Source: Yoonia ponticola
GTDB taxonomy: Bacteria; Pseudomonadota; Alphaproteobacteria; Rhodobacterales; Rhodobacteraceae
DNA: 64,000 bases
Direction: 5' to 3'
Assembly: GCF_014199395.1 (NCBI RefSeq)
Contig: NZ_JACIJM010000002.1
Coordinates: 62,001-126,000 of the forward strand
Shown here one piece after another: positions 35,848-44,209 of the stretch; position 1 is the stretch's first letter, and each line of letters opens with the position of its first letter. The notes under the pieces were generated by a model. The model did not search any database and had not been told where the DNA came from. It was given only the letters and a program-made list of their open reading frames with translations. The translations under genes were made by a program, and so were the position numbers.

Positions 35848-37101
35848 ATGCCCGCATTATGCCGTGAATGTTTGACCCAATTTGACGACGGCGCCCGCTG
35901 CCCGTCGTGCCGTTCGCCGCGCGTGACGCGGCACGATGAATTGTGGGACCTGAGCATCGCGCATATGGACTGCGACGCCTTTTATGCGTCTGTTGAAAAG
36001 CGCGATAACCCCGACCTTGAAGGCAAGCCGTTGATCATCGGCGGCGGGCGTCGTGGCGTGGTGTCGACCGCCTGTTATGTCGCGCGGATCAAGGGCGTGA
36101 AATCCGCGATGCCGATGTTCCAAGCGTTGAAATTATGCCCCGAAGCCATTGTCGTGAAGCCGCGATTCGAAGCATACACCAAGGCGTCCCGCGCCATTCG
36201 CGCCTTAATGGACGAACTCACGCCCGTGGTCGAACCGCTGTCGTTGGACGAGGCGTTCATGGACATGACCGGCACCGCGCGGCTGCATGGCGCACCACCC
36301 GCCGTGATGTTGGCCCGCCTTGTGAAACGGATGAAGGACGAGATCGGCCTGACCGGATCAATCGGCTTGTCGCACAATAAATTTCTGGCCAAGGTCGCGT
36401 CTGATCTGGAAAAACCCCGTGGTTTTTCGATCATCGGCAAGGCCGAAACCACCGCGTTCTTGCGGCCCAAGCCTGTGCGCCTGATTTGGGGCATTGGCCC
36501 CGTCGCGCAGCAATCGCTGGAAAAGGCGGGGATCAAGACGTTTGACGATCTATTGCGCTGGGATCGTCGCGATTTACATGACCGATTTGGCGGGATGGGC
36601 GAGCGGCTATATGCGCTTGCGCGGGGCGAAGACGGGCGGCGGATTTCGTCAAATACGCCCGTCAAAGGCCTGTCGAACGAGACCACATTTAACGTGGACA
36701 CTGCCGATATCGACATTCTGGATGGGCATCTTTGGCGGATGGCTGAAAAAGTGTCTGCGCGGGCCAAAGCCACGCAAAAGGCGGGGCGCGTCGTCACGTT
36801 GAAGTTAAAAACGTCAGACTTCAAACTCGTCTCAAAGCGCCAAAGCCTGCATCATCCGACACAGATGGCCGACACAATTTACCGCACCGCGCGCGCCTTA
36901 TTTGATCAGGTCAGCCACCGTGGGCCGTTTCGTCTGTTGGGCGTGGGGATATCGGAACTCGGGTCTGACGGGGATGCGGATCGCGAAGGTGATTTGCTTG
37001 ATCCAGATGCCGGCAAGCGCGCCGAGGCCGAACGTGCCGCCGATAAAATCCGTGAGAAATTCGGAACAGATGCGATCATGAAAGGGCGGGCGTTGCGATG
37101 A
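35848..37101 (+). CDS. dinB: DNA polymerase IV with N-terminal zinc ribbon
   Basis: 417 residues, Y-family translesion polymerase. The catalytic motifs are HMDCDAFYASVE near residue 36-47 and PLSLDEAFMD near 130. Before the polymerase core lies an extra ~30 residues with four Cys (CRECLTQFDDGARCPSCRS), a short zinc-ribbon common in alphaproteobacterial DinB. The C-terminal little-finger region is present (LGVGISEL). Lies alone between repeat A and the GFA gene. No SOS box was identified. Confidence 0.93.
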   Translation: MPALCRECLTQFDDGARCPSCRSPRVTRHDELWDLSIAHMDCDAFYASVEKRDNPDLEGKPLIIGGGRRGVVSTACYVARIKGVKSAMPMFQALKLCPEAIVVKPRFEAYTKASRAIRALMDELTPVVEPLSLDEAFMDMTGTARLHGAPPAVMLARLVKRMKDEIGLTGSIGLSHNKFLAKVASDLEKPRGFSIIGKAETTAFLRPKPVRLIWGIGPVAQQSLEKAGIKTFDDLLRWDRRDLHDRFGGMGERLYALARGEDGRRISSNTPVKGLSNETTFNVDTADIDILDGHLWRMAEKVSARAKATQKAGRVVTLKLKTSDFKLVSKRQSLHHPTQMADTIYRTARALFDQVSHRGPFRLLGVGISELGSDGDADREGDLLDPDAGKRAEAERAADKIREKFGTDAIMKGRALR

Positions 37102-37132
37102 CCTGCCGTGCTTGGAACAAAGGATTTGAACG

Positions 37133-37546
37133 ATGACAACCGATTATCACGGCGCATGCCACTGCGGATCAGTGCAATTTCAAGTCCACCTTACGGACGG
37201 TCTGAACACCATCCGCCGCTGTTCGTGTTCCTACTGCCGTATGCGCGGGGCGATTGCAGTCTCTGCCCAACTCGACGGGCTTAACATCGTTAAGGGCGCA
37301 GACTTACTCACCCTTTACCAATTCAACACCAAGACCGCGAAGCACTATTTCTGCTCTGTTTGCGGCATCTACACGCATCACCAACGTCGATCCGATCCCA
37401 CACAGTTCGGGATAAACGTGTCCTGCCTAGAGGGGGTCAGCCCGTTTGATTTCCCTGAAGTCGTTGTGGAGGATGGCGTTAACCATCCGACAGATACCTC
37501 ATCATCACCGCCCAACATTGGCACGTTGCGGTTCGTGAAATCCTGA
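37133..37546 (+). CDS. GFA/CENP-V-family zinc protein
   Basis: 137 residues. The GFA fold zinc ligands are visible: ACHCGSVQF near residue 9-17, RCSCSYCRMRG near 29-39 and YFCSVCGIYTHH near 68-79. The family is named for glutathione-dependent formaldehyde-activating enzyme, but most members have no proven reaction and none is claimed. It begins 31 bases after dinB and converges with the N-formylglutamate amidohydrolase gene. Confidence 0.88.
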   Translation: MTTDYHGACHCGSVQFQVHLTDGLNTIRRCSCSYCRMRGAIAVSAQLDGLNIVKGADLLTLYQFNTKTAKHYFCSVCGIYTHHQRRSDPTQFGINVSCLEGVSPFDFPEVVVEDGVNHPTDTSSSPPNIGTLRFVKS

Positions 37547-37553
37547 ACCCTGA

Positions 37554-38426
37554 TTACTCCGCCGCCATGCGTCGGTCCGCCCTGCCAATCGCCGCAATAT
37601 CGGCAATCGCGCCGTTCATTGCGCTTACAAAATCAGCGTAGCCGTCGTGTGGCTGCAACGTCTTTTCATCCATATATAGCCCCCGATCAATTTCGACCTG
37701 CACCGCGTGTTGCCTGCGGGTCGGCCGTCCGTAGTGCTGCGTGATATAGGCCCCCGCAAAGGGCATATTGCGGGCCACACGAAAGCCAGCCCGCGAAAAC
37801 GCAGATTCTACTTTTTCCACAACAGACCCAGCAGCGGCGGCACCAAACCGATCACCAAGCACAATTTGCGGACGAGCCGCACCGGGCGGGCAGACATTTT
37901 CCAACGCCTCATGCGGCATCGAATGGCAATCTATTAGAATAGCTTCGTGAAAATTTCGTAAACTTTGGTCCAAAAGCCCCTGCAACGCGTCGTGATAGGG
38001 CCGCCAATAGCCAGACAACCGCTGATGCGTCTCTGACAGCGTTATTTTCCCACGATAAATCGCGCGACCATTCGCCACGACGCGGGGAATCACCCCCAAA
38101 CCCGACGCAACACGCGGATTGTGTGACATCCGGCGCACACCTTCGATCAATGCGGGGTCCAATTCTTCGGGACCACGGTTCAGATCCAGAAAAGCACGCG
38201 GCGCACAGGCCACAAGCAGCGGTGCGCCGTGACCCGAAACAGAGCTAAATAGTTGATCTACATAGGCATCTTCGGATGAACGCACCTCGCGTTCATTGAG
38301 AATCGTACGTTTTAAAAACGCGTCAGGATAGTCGCGACCCGAATGCGGAGACGCAAAAACAACGGATGTGGTCCGGTTTTCCGGCTGAAACAGGCGAAAT
38401 GCGGTCGGTTCTGAGGCTGCTGTCAT
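37554..38426 (-). CDS. N-formylglutamate amidohydrolase family protein
   Basis: 290 residues of the FGase family (PF05013). The metal-site motif FASPHSGRDYP is near residue 25-35, DLNRGPEELD near 88, ILIDCHSMP near 163, and the late QVEIDRGLYMDE. The classical reaction is hydrolysis of N-formyl-L-glutamate to formate and glutamate in histidine degradation. No hut genes are nearby, so the exact substrate is open. AAAGGAA precedes the ATG by 5-6 bases. Confidence 0.87.
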   Translation of the reverse strand: MTAASEPTAFRLFQPENRTTSVVFASPHSGRDYPDAFLKRTILNEREVRSSEDAYVDQLFSSVSGHGAPLLVACAPRAFLDLNRGPEELDPALIEGVRRMSHNPRVASGLGVIPRVVANGRAIYRGKITLSETHQRLSGYWRPYHDALQGLLDQSLRNFHEAILIDCHSMPHEALENVCPPGAARPQIVLGDRFGAAAAGSVVEKVESAFSRAGFRVARNMPFAGAYITQHYGRPTRRQHAVQVEIDRGLYMDEKTLQPHDGYADFVSAMNGAIADIAAIGRADRRMAAE

Positions 38427-38479
38427 TCACTTTCCTTTGGAATATAGCTTAACCCAGCAAATGGTTTTTCCAAAAGCCC

Positions 38480-38508
38480 TTGATCCCCCTCGCGACTCCT
38501 TTTATAGC
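38480..38508 (+). promoter_or_regulatory. Sigma-70-type promoter for tRNA-Val
   Basis: TTGATC and TATAGC separated by exactly 17 bases, about 70 bases upstream of the mature tRNA. Confidence 0.55.
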
Positions 38509-38576
38509 ACGCGAACCCGACGCGGTTTTCCCGTGTCTCGTTTTGCGACGAGATGCTAGTAAACCACTGAGGATAT

Positions 38577-38651
38577 GGATGATTAGCTCAGCGGTAGAGC
38601 ACTTCGTTGACATCGAAGGGGTCACTGGTTCGATCCCAGTATCGTCCACCA
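38577..38651 (+). tRNA. tRNA-Val (GAC)
   Basis: 75 bases including an encoded CCA. The acceptor stem GGATGAT/ATCGTCC pairs with one G-T. The anticodon stem CTTCG/CGAAG encloses TTGACAT, giving anticodon GAC (valine). The T-loop TTCGATC lies in a five-pair stem (ACTGG/CCAGT). Fully cloverleaf-compatible. Confidence 0.97.
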
Positions 38652-38729
38652 TGAATTCGAGGTCCACCCGGACCATAACTATAACCCTAGGCGCAATTCG
38701 CGCGCCGCGAAAAGAAAGAGGATTCTACC

Positions 38730-38855
38730 ATGAAGGTACGTAACTCCCTCCGCTCGCTCAAGAATCGTCACCGCGATTGCCGCATTGTGCGCCGTAAGGG
38801 CCGCGTTTATGTGATCAACAAAACGCAGGGTCGGTTTAAGGCACGCCAGGGTTAA
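38730..38855 (+). CDS. rpmJ: 50S ribosomal protein L36 (short basic form)
   Basis: 41 residues beginning [17 protein letters not shown] and ending [10 protein letters not shown]. It has C17 but lacks the four-ligand zinc site of the C+ form, so this is the C-minus type (ykgO-like) standard in alphaproteobacteria. GAAAGAGGA lies just upstream. It is 78 bases after tRNA-Val and is followed by a good terminator, so tRNA and rpmJ could share a transcript. Confidence 0.95.
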   Translation: MKVRNSLRSLKNRHRDCRIVRRKGRVYVINKTQGRFKARQG

Positions 38856-38890
38856 TCCCGCGCTAGACCGCTATAGCAGCAAATTAAAAA

Positions 38891-38920
38891 GGGTCGCCTC
38901 TTCGGAAGCGGCCCTTTTTT
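38891..38920 (+). terminator. Intrinsic terminator of rpmJ
   Basis: GGGTCGCCTC-TTCG-GAAGCGGCCC followed by TTTTTT: a 7-bp stem (one G-T) and a T-run. Confidence 0.85.
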
Positions 38921-39055
38921 ATTGTCATCAGCAGAATTTCGCCAACAGCTGAAAAACCACCGGTATTCCTTACCTTTAACGGCTTGGGACTGGTCATACT
39001 GGGCCGGCTACGCCTAGGATCAGGCAGACAATAAAACCAACAAGGAATTCGTCTA

Positions 39056-40282
39056 ATGAGACACTTTAACCTTCCTTCACTTGCACTGGCCACCGCGACC
39101 CTTGCGATGGCGTCACCTGCGTTTGCACAAGATATGTGCGGCTTTGGCGACGGGCAGTGGATTGGTGGCAGCGAGGCCGCATCGGACATGACAACCGCTG
39201 ACGCGCATCAAGAACAGATGGCGCTCGTCCTTGGCGGCAACGAATATGTGTCGCTGTTCACGCTATCAGGCCCAACAAACGTGCGCGTAGAAGCCCAAGG
39301 TCGAGGCGCAGGCGACCCCTTGCTGGACCTTTACGACGCCACTGGCAGCATCCTGTTGTCCGACGACGATAGCGGCGGCGGCGGTGCGGCACGCGCTGAA
39401 ACACAGCTTGACGCAGGCACCTATTGCGTTGCCGTGAAAAGCTACGATGGCGCGCCACTAACCGCATTCGTGCGCGTCGGTCGGACAGAACAAGAAGCCC
39501 TGACAACTGGCGCCGAGTCCGATGTTGTCATTGATGATCCAGACGTCGCTATGGCCTCTGGTAGCTGTGCCGAAGCACGTCCATTGGACGGATCATTGGC
39601 TAACGGCCTGACGGGTACAGCATCGGTTTCAGAAAATGCGTTCTGGTCGTTCTCTTTGGCGCAAGACACGCCAGTGTCGTTGACCGCGTCAAACAGCGAC
39701 GCCGATCCGGTCATGACACTGCGCGATGCAGACGGAAACCACATCGACGAAAACGACGATTTTGACGGTCTCGATTCGCGTATCGAATATTCTGATACGG
39801 GGCTCGCCGCTGGTGATTATTGCATCGAAGTCCGCGCGTTAGACGGCGACGATCTGCCAATCGCAGTGGCCGTGACCGAATACGATCCGGTTGCCGCACA
39901 GATGGCGCTCTATGCGTCCGGCGATGTTGCACCGCCGCTGGATGGCAGCGTGCCTTTCACCGACTTGGGTGTTCTGGAAACCCGTTTGCGCCAAGATGTT
40001 GCGACAACAGGACAGATGTCATGGTTCGCGCTTGAGATGCCAGAGGCCGGATTGCTGCTCGCAGAATCCGTGTCCGTCGGCAACGAAGGTGATCCGCTGA
40101 TGGTCGCGTTTGACGATCTTGGTCGCCAAGTGGGGCGCAACGACGACTACGGCGACGGCTATGACAGCCTGATCGCTGCGCGTGTGAACGCGGGGACGTA
40201 TCTTGTTGGTGTTCGTCAACTCGACGAAGTAGCCACTGGCAGCGTGCGCATGGTGTTCGAACGCTACACCGCAGCCCGTTAA
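39056..40282 (+). CDS. Secreted protein with three PPC-type repeats
   Basis: 408 residues. A signal peptide (cleavage after AFA, residue 24) precedes three repeats of about 115 residues with the bacterial pre-peptidase C-terminal (PPC) pattern: DPLLDLYDATG ... AGTYCVAV (~80-125), DPVMTLRDADG ... AGDYCIEV (~220-265), and DPLMVAFDDLG ... AGTYLVGV (~345-390). Each repeat carries an Asp-rich loop (DDDSGGG, NDDFDG, NDDYGDG) that could bind calcium. There is no enzymatic domain. PPC domains usually accompany secreted proteases. Here they stand alone, facing the caspase-fold gene. Function unknown; probably periplasmic. Confidence 0.8.
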   Translation: MRHFNLPSLALATATLAMASPAFAQDMCGFGDGQWIGGSEAASDMTTADAHQEQMALVLGGNEYVSLFTLSGPTNVRVEAQGRGAGDPLLDLYDATGSILLSDDDSGGGGAARAETQLDAGTYCVAVKSYDGAPLTAFVRVGRTEQEALTTGAESDVVIDDPDVAMASGSCAEARPLDGSLANGLTGTASVSENAFWSFSLAQDTPVSLTASNSDADPVMTLRDADGNHIDENDDFDGLDSRIEYSDTGLAAGDYCIEVRALDGDDLPIAVAVTEYDPVAAQMALYASGDVAPPLDGSVPFTDLGVLETRLRQDVATTGQMSWFALEMPEAGLLLAESVSVGNEGDPLMVAFDDLGRQVGRNDDYGDGYDSLIAARVNAGTYLVGVRQLDEVATGSVRMVFERYTAAR

Positions 40283-40290
40283 CCAAAACG

Positions 40291-40317
40291 TCGCCCCATC
40301 CAATACGGGTGGGGCGG
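40291..40317. terminator. Hairpin between convergent genes
   Basis: CGCCCCATCC, loop AATAC, GGGTGGGGCG, a 10-bp stem (with G-T) without a T-run, between the PPC gene and the caspase-fold gene. Confidence 0.4.
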
Positions 40318-40343
40318 CGCATTCTAGCGATTTGTGATGTGGT

Positions 40344-42002
40344 CTAGTTCCGGCCCAGCGCCTGAAACCCGTCCGCCAGCAAGCGCACAATCGTTTGCTC
40401 GTCGATATAGCCCGTCACGCTCAGGTCACGGTCTTCTTGGAAATTACGGATCGCACGCCGGCTATCCTCGTCCAATCCGCCGTCGACTTTCCCCGGTTCC
40501 AACCCAAGCTGCGACAGACGCGCTTCGATCAAACGCAACGTGATCCCATCAAGGCCCAGCGCATCTTCGGCGGCAATCGCCGCGTCATTCGCAGGCGCGG
40601 GCGCGTTCAACGCAGCAATCCGCGCTTCGGCTTCGGCGACAAATGCACCAGCCGGAAACACCTGTAGATAGGTCCGGTAACTGGCCTCTGTGTTCGCCTC
40701 TGTCGCGTTATCCCACGCAGTTTTGTCCTCGGCAGCAGCCGCTTGACGTTTACCTTCTTCAATCACGCTCAACTGCTCTGTTGCTTGCGATGCAAACGAC
40801 CCGTCAGGGAACCGCGCGAGATACGCCCGCAAACCCGGCTCGTCGCCCTGCGCACCCGTTTCAGCCCAGAATGCCCGATCTAGCTGTTCCTTTTCGGCGC
40901 GGGCGCGTTCAGCCTCCGCTTCTAATTCAGCCGCGCGACGCGCCGCTTGCGCATCTAGTTGGTTGATCTGTTCCAGCGTCAGGTAACTCGTCTGCGAGAA
41001 CCCGTTTTCTTGCTGCCAGTTTGTCACAGCAGCCCGCGATCCGGGGCCAAAAATCCCGTCGATCCCGCGCGGGTCAAAGTTCAACAATGCCAAATCACGC
41101 TGAATATCGCGCCGCGCATCGCGTGACAGGTCCAACGCATCTTCGGCCAGACGTTCCGCACGATTAGGCTGCGTGGTGATCTCTAGGATCAACGCATCCG
41201 CTTGTTCGACATAAATCCCATTCGGATAACGGCGCAGATAATTGCGGTAGGCGTCAGCGGTATCAAGCGCCTGCGCCCCTTCCCACAATGCGGTCTCAGC
41301 CGCACGTTCATTCTCTGTCGGCTCAGGCACTGCGGGGGCGACAACAGGGGTCACATCCTCTGGCACCAGCACCAAACTATCCGGCACAAAACCCTGCGCA
41401 GACAAACGGCTATTCGCGCGTACCAAGGCCATAACATCCGCCCCCGGTTCAGCCAAATCCTGCAGCAACTCCGCAGCACCATCAGCCGTCGCAGTGATCA
41501 CAGTCAAACCATTCGGAATATCCAGCGTTCCAATCCCGTCACGCATATACGGCCCATAGCGATCATTCGCAGAGCGATCCGCGCCCAACACCAGCAGCGA
41601 CTGGCCCGGGGTCGCCGCCATCGTCCGCATCACGCTTTCCAGTGACACAGCACCAACTAGGCCAAACAAAATCGGGTCAGTCGCATCAACAGGCAATAAC
41701 CACGTCCGGCCCCCGTCGGTCACAAATGCGCCCGACATGCCTACAATAACCCGTTCCGCCCCGCCAAGGTCGCCCACAAACGCGGTCAACCGCCGCGACA
41801 TATCTGCGCCCGCGCCGTTGATCTGCGTTTTGACGTCAAAACCGACCGCTTTCAGGCCGCTTTCCGCGTCCGCCAGATCCGCGGCACCGTTCACACGGTC
41901 CAGATTTGCGTAACGTTCGACCCCAAGCAGTAACGCCTGATCATCAGCTAAGATCGTGCTGCCCCAGAGGGCAATCGCAGTGGATAAAAGGACTCGGCGC
42001 AT
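40344..42002 (-). CDS. Caspase-fold (pseudo-enzyme) protein with two peptidoglycan-binding domains
   Basis: 552 residues with a signal peptide (first ~19). Residues 22-200 align by eye with peptidase C14 (ALLLGVERYANL ... GAADLADAESGLKAVGF). The catalytic positions differ: the usual S-G-H-G is SGAF at 90-93 and the usual D-A-C-R is GADR at 140-143. His and Cys are therefore both missing. Then come a YRNYLRRYPNG repeat (~265), a peptidoglycan_binding_1 domain (~300-360), an Ala/Glu-rich coiled segment (~360-400), two more LxxFPxGxF repeats, and a second peptidoglycan-binding domain (~490-548). Probably a periplasmic structural or regulatory protein. Confidence 0.78.
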   Translation of the reverse strand: MRRVLLSTAIALWGSTILADDQALLLGVERYANLDRVNGAADLADAESGLKAVGFDVKTQINGAGADMSRRLTAFVGDLGGAERVIVGMSGAFVTDGGRTWLLPVDATDPILFGLVGAVSLESVMRTMAATPGQSLLVLGADRSANDRYGPYMRDGIGTLDIPNGLTVITATADGAAELLQDLAEPGADVMALVRANSRLSAQGFVPDSLVLVPEDVTPVVAPAVPEPTENERAAETALWEGAQALDTADAYRNYLRRYPNGIYVEQADALILEITTQPNRAERLAEDALDLSRDARRDIQRDLALLNFDPRGIDGIFGPGSRAAVTNWQQENGFSQTSYLTLEQINQLDAQAARRAAELEAEAERARAEKEQLDRAFWAETGAQGDEPGLRAYLARFPDGSFASQATEQLSVIEEGKRQAAAAEDKTAWDNATEANTEASYRTYLQVFPAGAFVAEAEARIAALNAPAPANDAAIAAEDALGLDGITLRLIEARLSQLGLEPGKVDGGLDEDSRRAIRNFQEDRDLSVTGYIDEQTIVRLLADGFQALGRN

Positions 42003-42023
42003 AAGGCACCTCCGGTGTTAAGG

Positions 42024-43223
42024 TTAAGTGTCGTAGGTCCGCAAATCTTCGATCACGACCCCGTCGCGTGGAATAGTGTTATCTGACACAACGATGACCT
42101 CGCCGTTTAGTTTCAAGACGGCAGGCAGGCTGGCGGCAATGGCAGCGGCATCCAAGCCCTCGCCTTCGCAGTGAACGATCATCACGTCGGCCTCGCCTTT
42201 GCGGTCCGCGATCACCCGTGCGCGGGTCATGCCAGCGTGCTTGGCGACCAAGGCTGCGACCTGTTCGGGCCGAACAAACATGCCTTTGATCTTGGTGGTT
42301 TGATCCGCGCGGCCCATCCACCCTTTGATCCGCATATTCGTGCGACCACAGGGGCTATCGCCCGCCATCACAGCCGACAAATCGCCAGTGGCAAAACGGA
42401 TCAGCGGATAATCTGGGTTCAGCGATGTCACGACAACTTCGCCAACTTCACCAATCGGCACAGGATCGCCCGTGCCCGGTGTCACGATTTCAACGATCAC
42501 GCCTTCATCGACGATCATGCCTTCGCCCACTGTGGTTTCATAGGCGATGTGGCCCAGATCGGCGGTCGCGTAGCACTGTAAACAGGTGATCCCGCGCTCC
42601 GCATAATAGTCACGCAGCGACGGAAACAACGCCCCGCCAGACACAGCGGCCTTTGTGAATTTTAACGGCAAGCCCATCTCGTCGGCCTTCTCAAGAATAA
42701 TCTTGAGGTAATCGGGCGTCCCAGCATACGCGGTACAGCCCAGATCATGGGCGGCCTGCGCCTGCAATTCGGTCTGGCCCGTACCAGCAGGTAAAACCGT
42801 CGCACCAACAGCGCGCGCACCATTCTCAAACATCGTACCAGCAGGGGTCAGGTGGTAGCCAAAACAGTTCTGGATAATATCGTCAGCGCCAATGCCGCAG
42901 GCCGTCAGGAACCTACCAAAACGCCACCAATCATGGGCGTTGCCACCGGGCTCGTAAATCGGTCCGGGGGATTGGAACACATGCGATGCGTTCGTCACGA
43001 CCATCCCGCCAAAGGGTGGCTGTTCCTTTTGCCACTTGGTCAGGTCCGATTTGCGCAGCACAGGCAATTTCGGCAGGTCGGCGAGGCTCGCAACCTGATC
43101 GCCGCCCTGCAGACACGATCCGGCCTGCGCATCCACGCGGGCAATCTGGGCAAGCAAAGCCGTGGTTTGATCCGCGTCACGGGTGGCAGCACTGCGGGTC
43201 TCAAGGTCGTCAAAATGCGTCAT
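42024..43223 (-). CDS. Phenylacetate-CoA-ligase-like adenylate-forming enzyme
   Basis: 399 residues, PaaK-type ANL superfamily. The core motifs QCYATADLGHIAYE (~230), PLIRFATGDLS (~285) and the hinge GRADQTTKIKGMFVRPEQV (~322) are present. The P-loop that normally reads S-S-G-T-T-G-K-P appears as SPGPIYEPGG near residue 86-95, so the triphosphate-binding Ser/Thr are largely absent. AAAGGAAAA precedes the ATG. It is the last gene of a minus-strand group with a branched-chain-type ABC transporter and a second acyl-CoA ligase. The substrate is unknown, probably an aromatic or other carboxylate. Confidence 0.8.
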   Translation of the reverse strand: MTHFDDLETRSAATRDADQTTALLAQIARVDAQAGSCLQGGDQVASLADLPKLPVLRKSDLTKWQKEQPPFGGMVVTNASHVFQSPGPIYEPGGNAHDWWRFGRFLTACGIGADDIIQNCFGYHLTPAGTMFENGARAVGATVLPAGTGQTELQAQAAHDLGCTAYAGTPDYLKIILEKADEMGLPLKFTKAAVSGGALFPSLRDYYAERGITCLQCYATADLGHIAYETTVGEGMIVDEGVIVEIVTPGTGDPVPIGEVGEVVVTSLNPDYPLIRFATGDLSAVMAGDSPCGRTNMRIKGWMGRADQTTKIKGMFVRPEQVAALVAKHAGMTRARVIADRKGEADVMIVHCEGEGLDAAAIAASLPAVLKLNGEVIVVSDNTIPRDGVVIEDLRTYDT

Positions 43224-43301
43224 AGGTTTTCCTTTTCACCGCAGGCGGCGCTCAGGACAACGCTAGAACTGCGGGTGTCTGATATTCAATAGCAACGTTA
43301 G

Positions 43302-43325
43302 AAAAGTCTTCGTCCAAAGACTTTT
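43302..43325 (-). terminator. Intrinsic terminator after livF-like gene
   Basis: AAAAGTCTT, loop of 6, AAGACTTTT, 4 bases after the stop of the ATPase gene on the minus strand. Confidence 0.65.
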
Positions 43326-43329
43326 GGGA

Positions 43330-44151
43330 TCAAGCCAACCACCGCTTGCGGCGGCGATAACTGCGGACATCACGGAACGATTTACGCCCGTCTTCGGACA
43401 TGCCCAGATAAAATTCCTTCACATCGGGGTTTTCGCGCAATTCAGCGGCAGGGCCTTCCATCACGACACGGCCGCTTTCCAGAATATACCCGTGGTGGGC
43501 AAACCGAAGGGCAACGTTTGTGTTCTGTTCAGCCAGCAGGAACGACACGCCTTCGTTTTCGTTCAGGTTCTTCACAATCGTAAAGATTTCCTCGACCAAC
43601 TGCGGCGCAAGCCCCATCGACGGCTCGTCCAGCAGAATTGTTTCAGGCTTTGACATGATCGCGCGACCAATCGCACACATCTGTTGTTCACCGCCCGACG
43701 TATAGCCCGCCTGCGATTTCCGGCGTTCGCGCAGCCGTGGAAAATAATTGTAGACCATCTCTAGGTCAGCACTGACCGCTCCCGCGCCATCGGTGCGGGT
43801 ATAGGCACCGGTCATCAGGTTTTCTTCGATCGTCAGGTGCTCGAAACAATGGCGGCCTTCCATCACCTGAATGACGCCGCGTTTCACCAAATCGGAGGGC
43901 TGCAAATCCTGCACGCGATCCCCGCGATACATGATCGACCCTTTGGTGACTTCGCCGCGCTCGGAATGCAGCAGGTTCGAAATCGCCTTCAGCGTTGTGG
44001 TCTTGCCAGCCCCGTTTCCGCCCAAAAGCGCCGTGATCCCGCCTTTTGGCACGGACAACGACACGCCCTTCAGAACAAGGATCACGTGATTATAGATCAC
44101 CTCGATGTTGTTCACCTCAAGCAAGGTCTCGGTCTTTGTGTCGTCCAGCAT
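43330..44151 (-). CDS. Branched-chain-type ABC transporter ATP-binding protein (LivF-like)
   Basis: 273 residues. Walker A GGNGAGKTT near 45, signature SGGEQQMCAIGRA near 155, Walker B TILLDEPSMGLAP near 173. Compared with LivF it has a longer C-terminus (EFYLGMSEDGRKSFRDVRSYRRRKRW), seen in a subgroup linked to acyl-CoA ligases. ATG 44151 has AAGGAGAG upstream. A terminator follows, so it is the end of the main transcript. Confidence 0.88.
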   Translation of the reverse strand: MLDDTKTETLLEVNNIEVIYNHVILVLKGVSLSVPKGGITALLGGNGAGKTTTLKAISNLLHSERGEVTKGSIMYRGDRVQDLQPSDLVKRGVIQVMEGRHCFEHLTIEENLMTGAYTRTDGAGAVSADLEMVYNYFPRLRERRKSQAGYTSGGEQQMCAIGRAIMSKPETILLDEPSMGLAPQLVEEIFTIVKNLNENEGVSFLLAEQNTNVALRFAHHGYILESGRVVMEGPAAELRENPDVKEFYLGMSEDGRKSFRDVRSYRRRKRWLA

Positions 44152-44209
44152 CGGTCTCTCCTTGCAAGTCGCAATGCCCGGCCAGCACATACCAGCCGGG
44201 CAAATGTGG

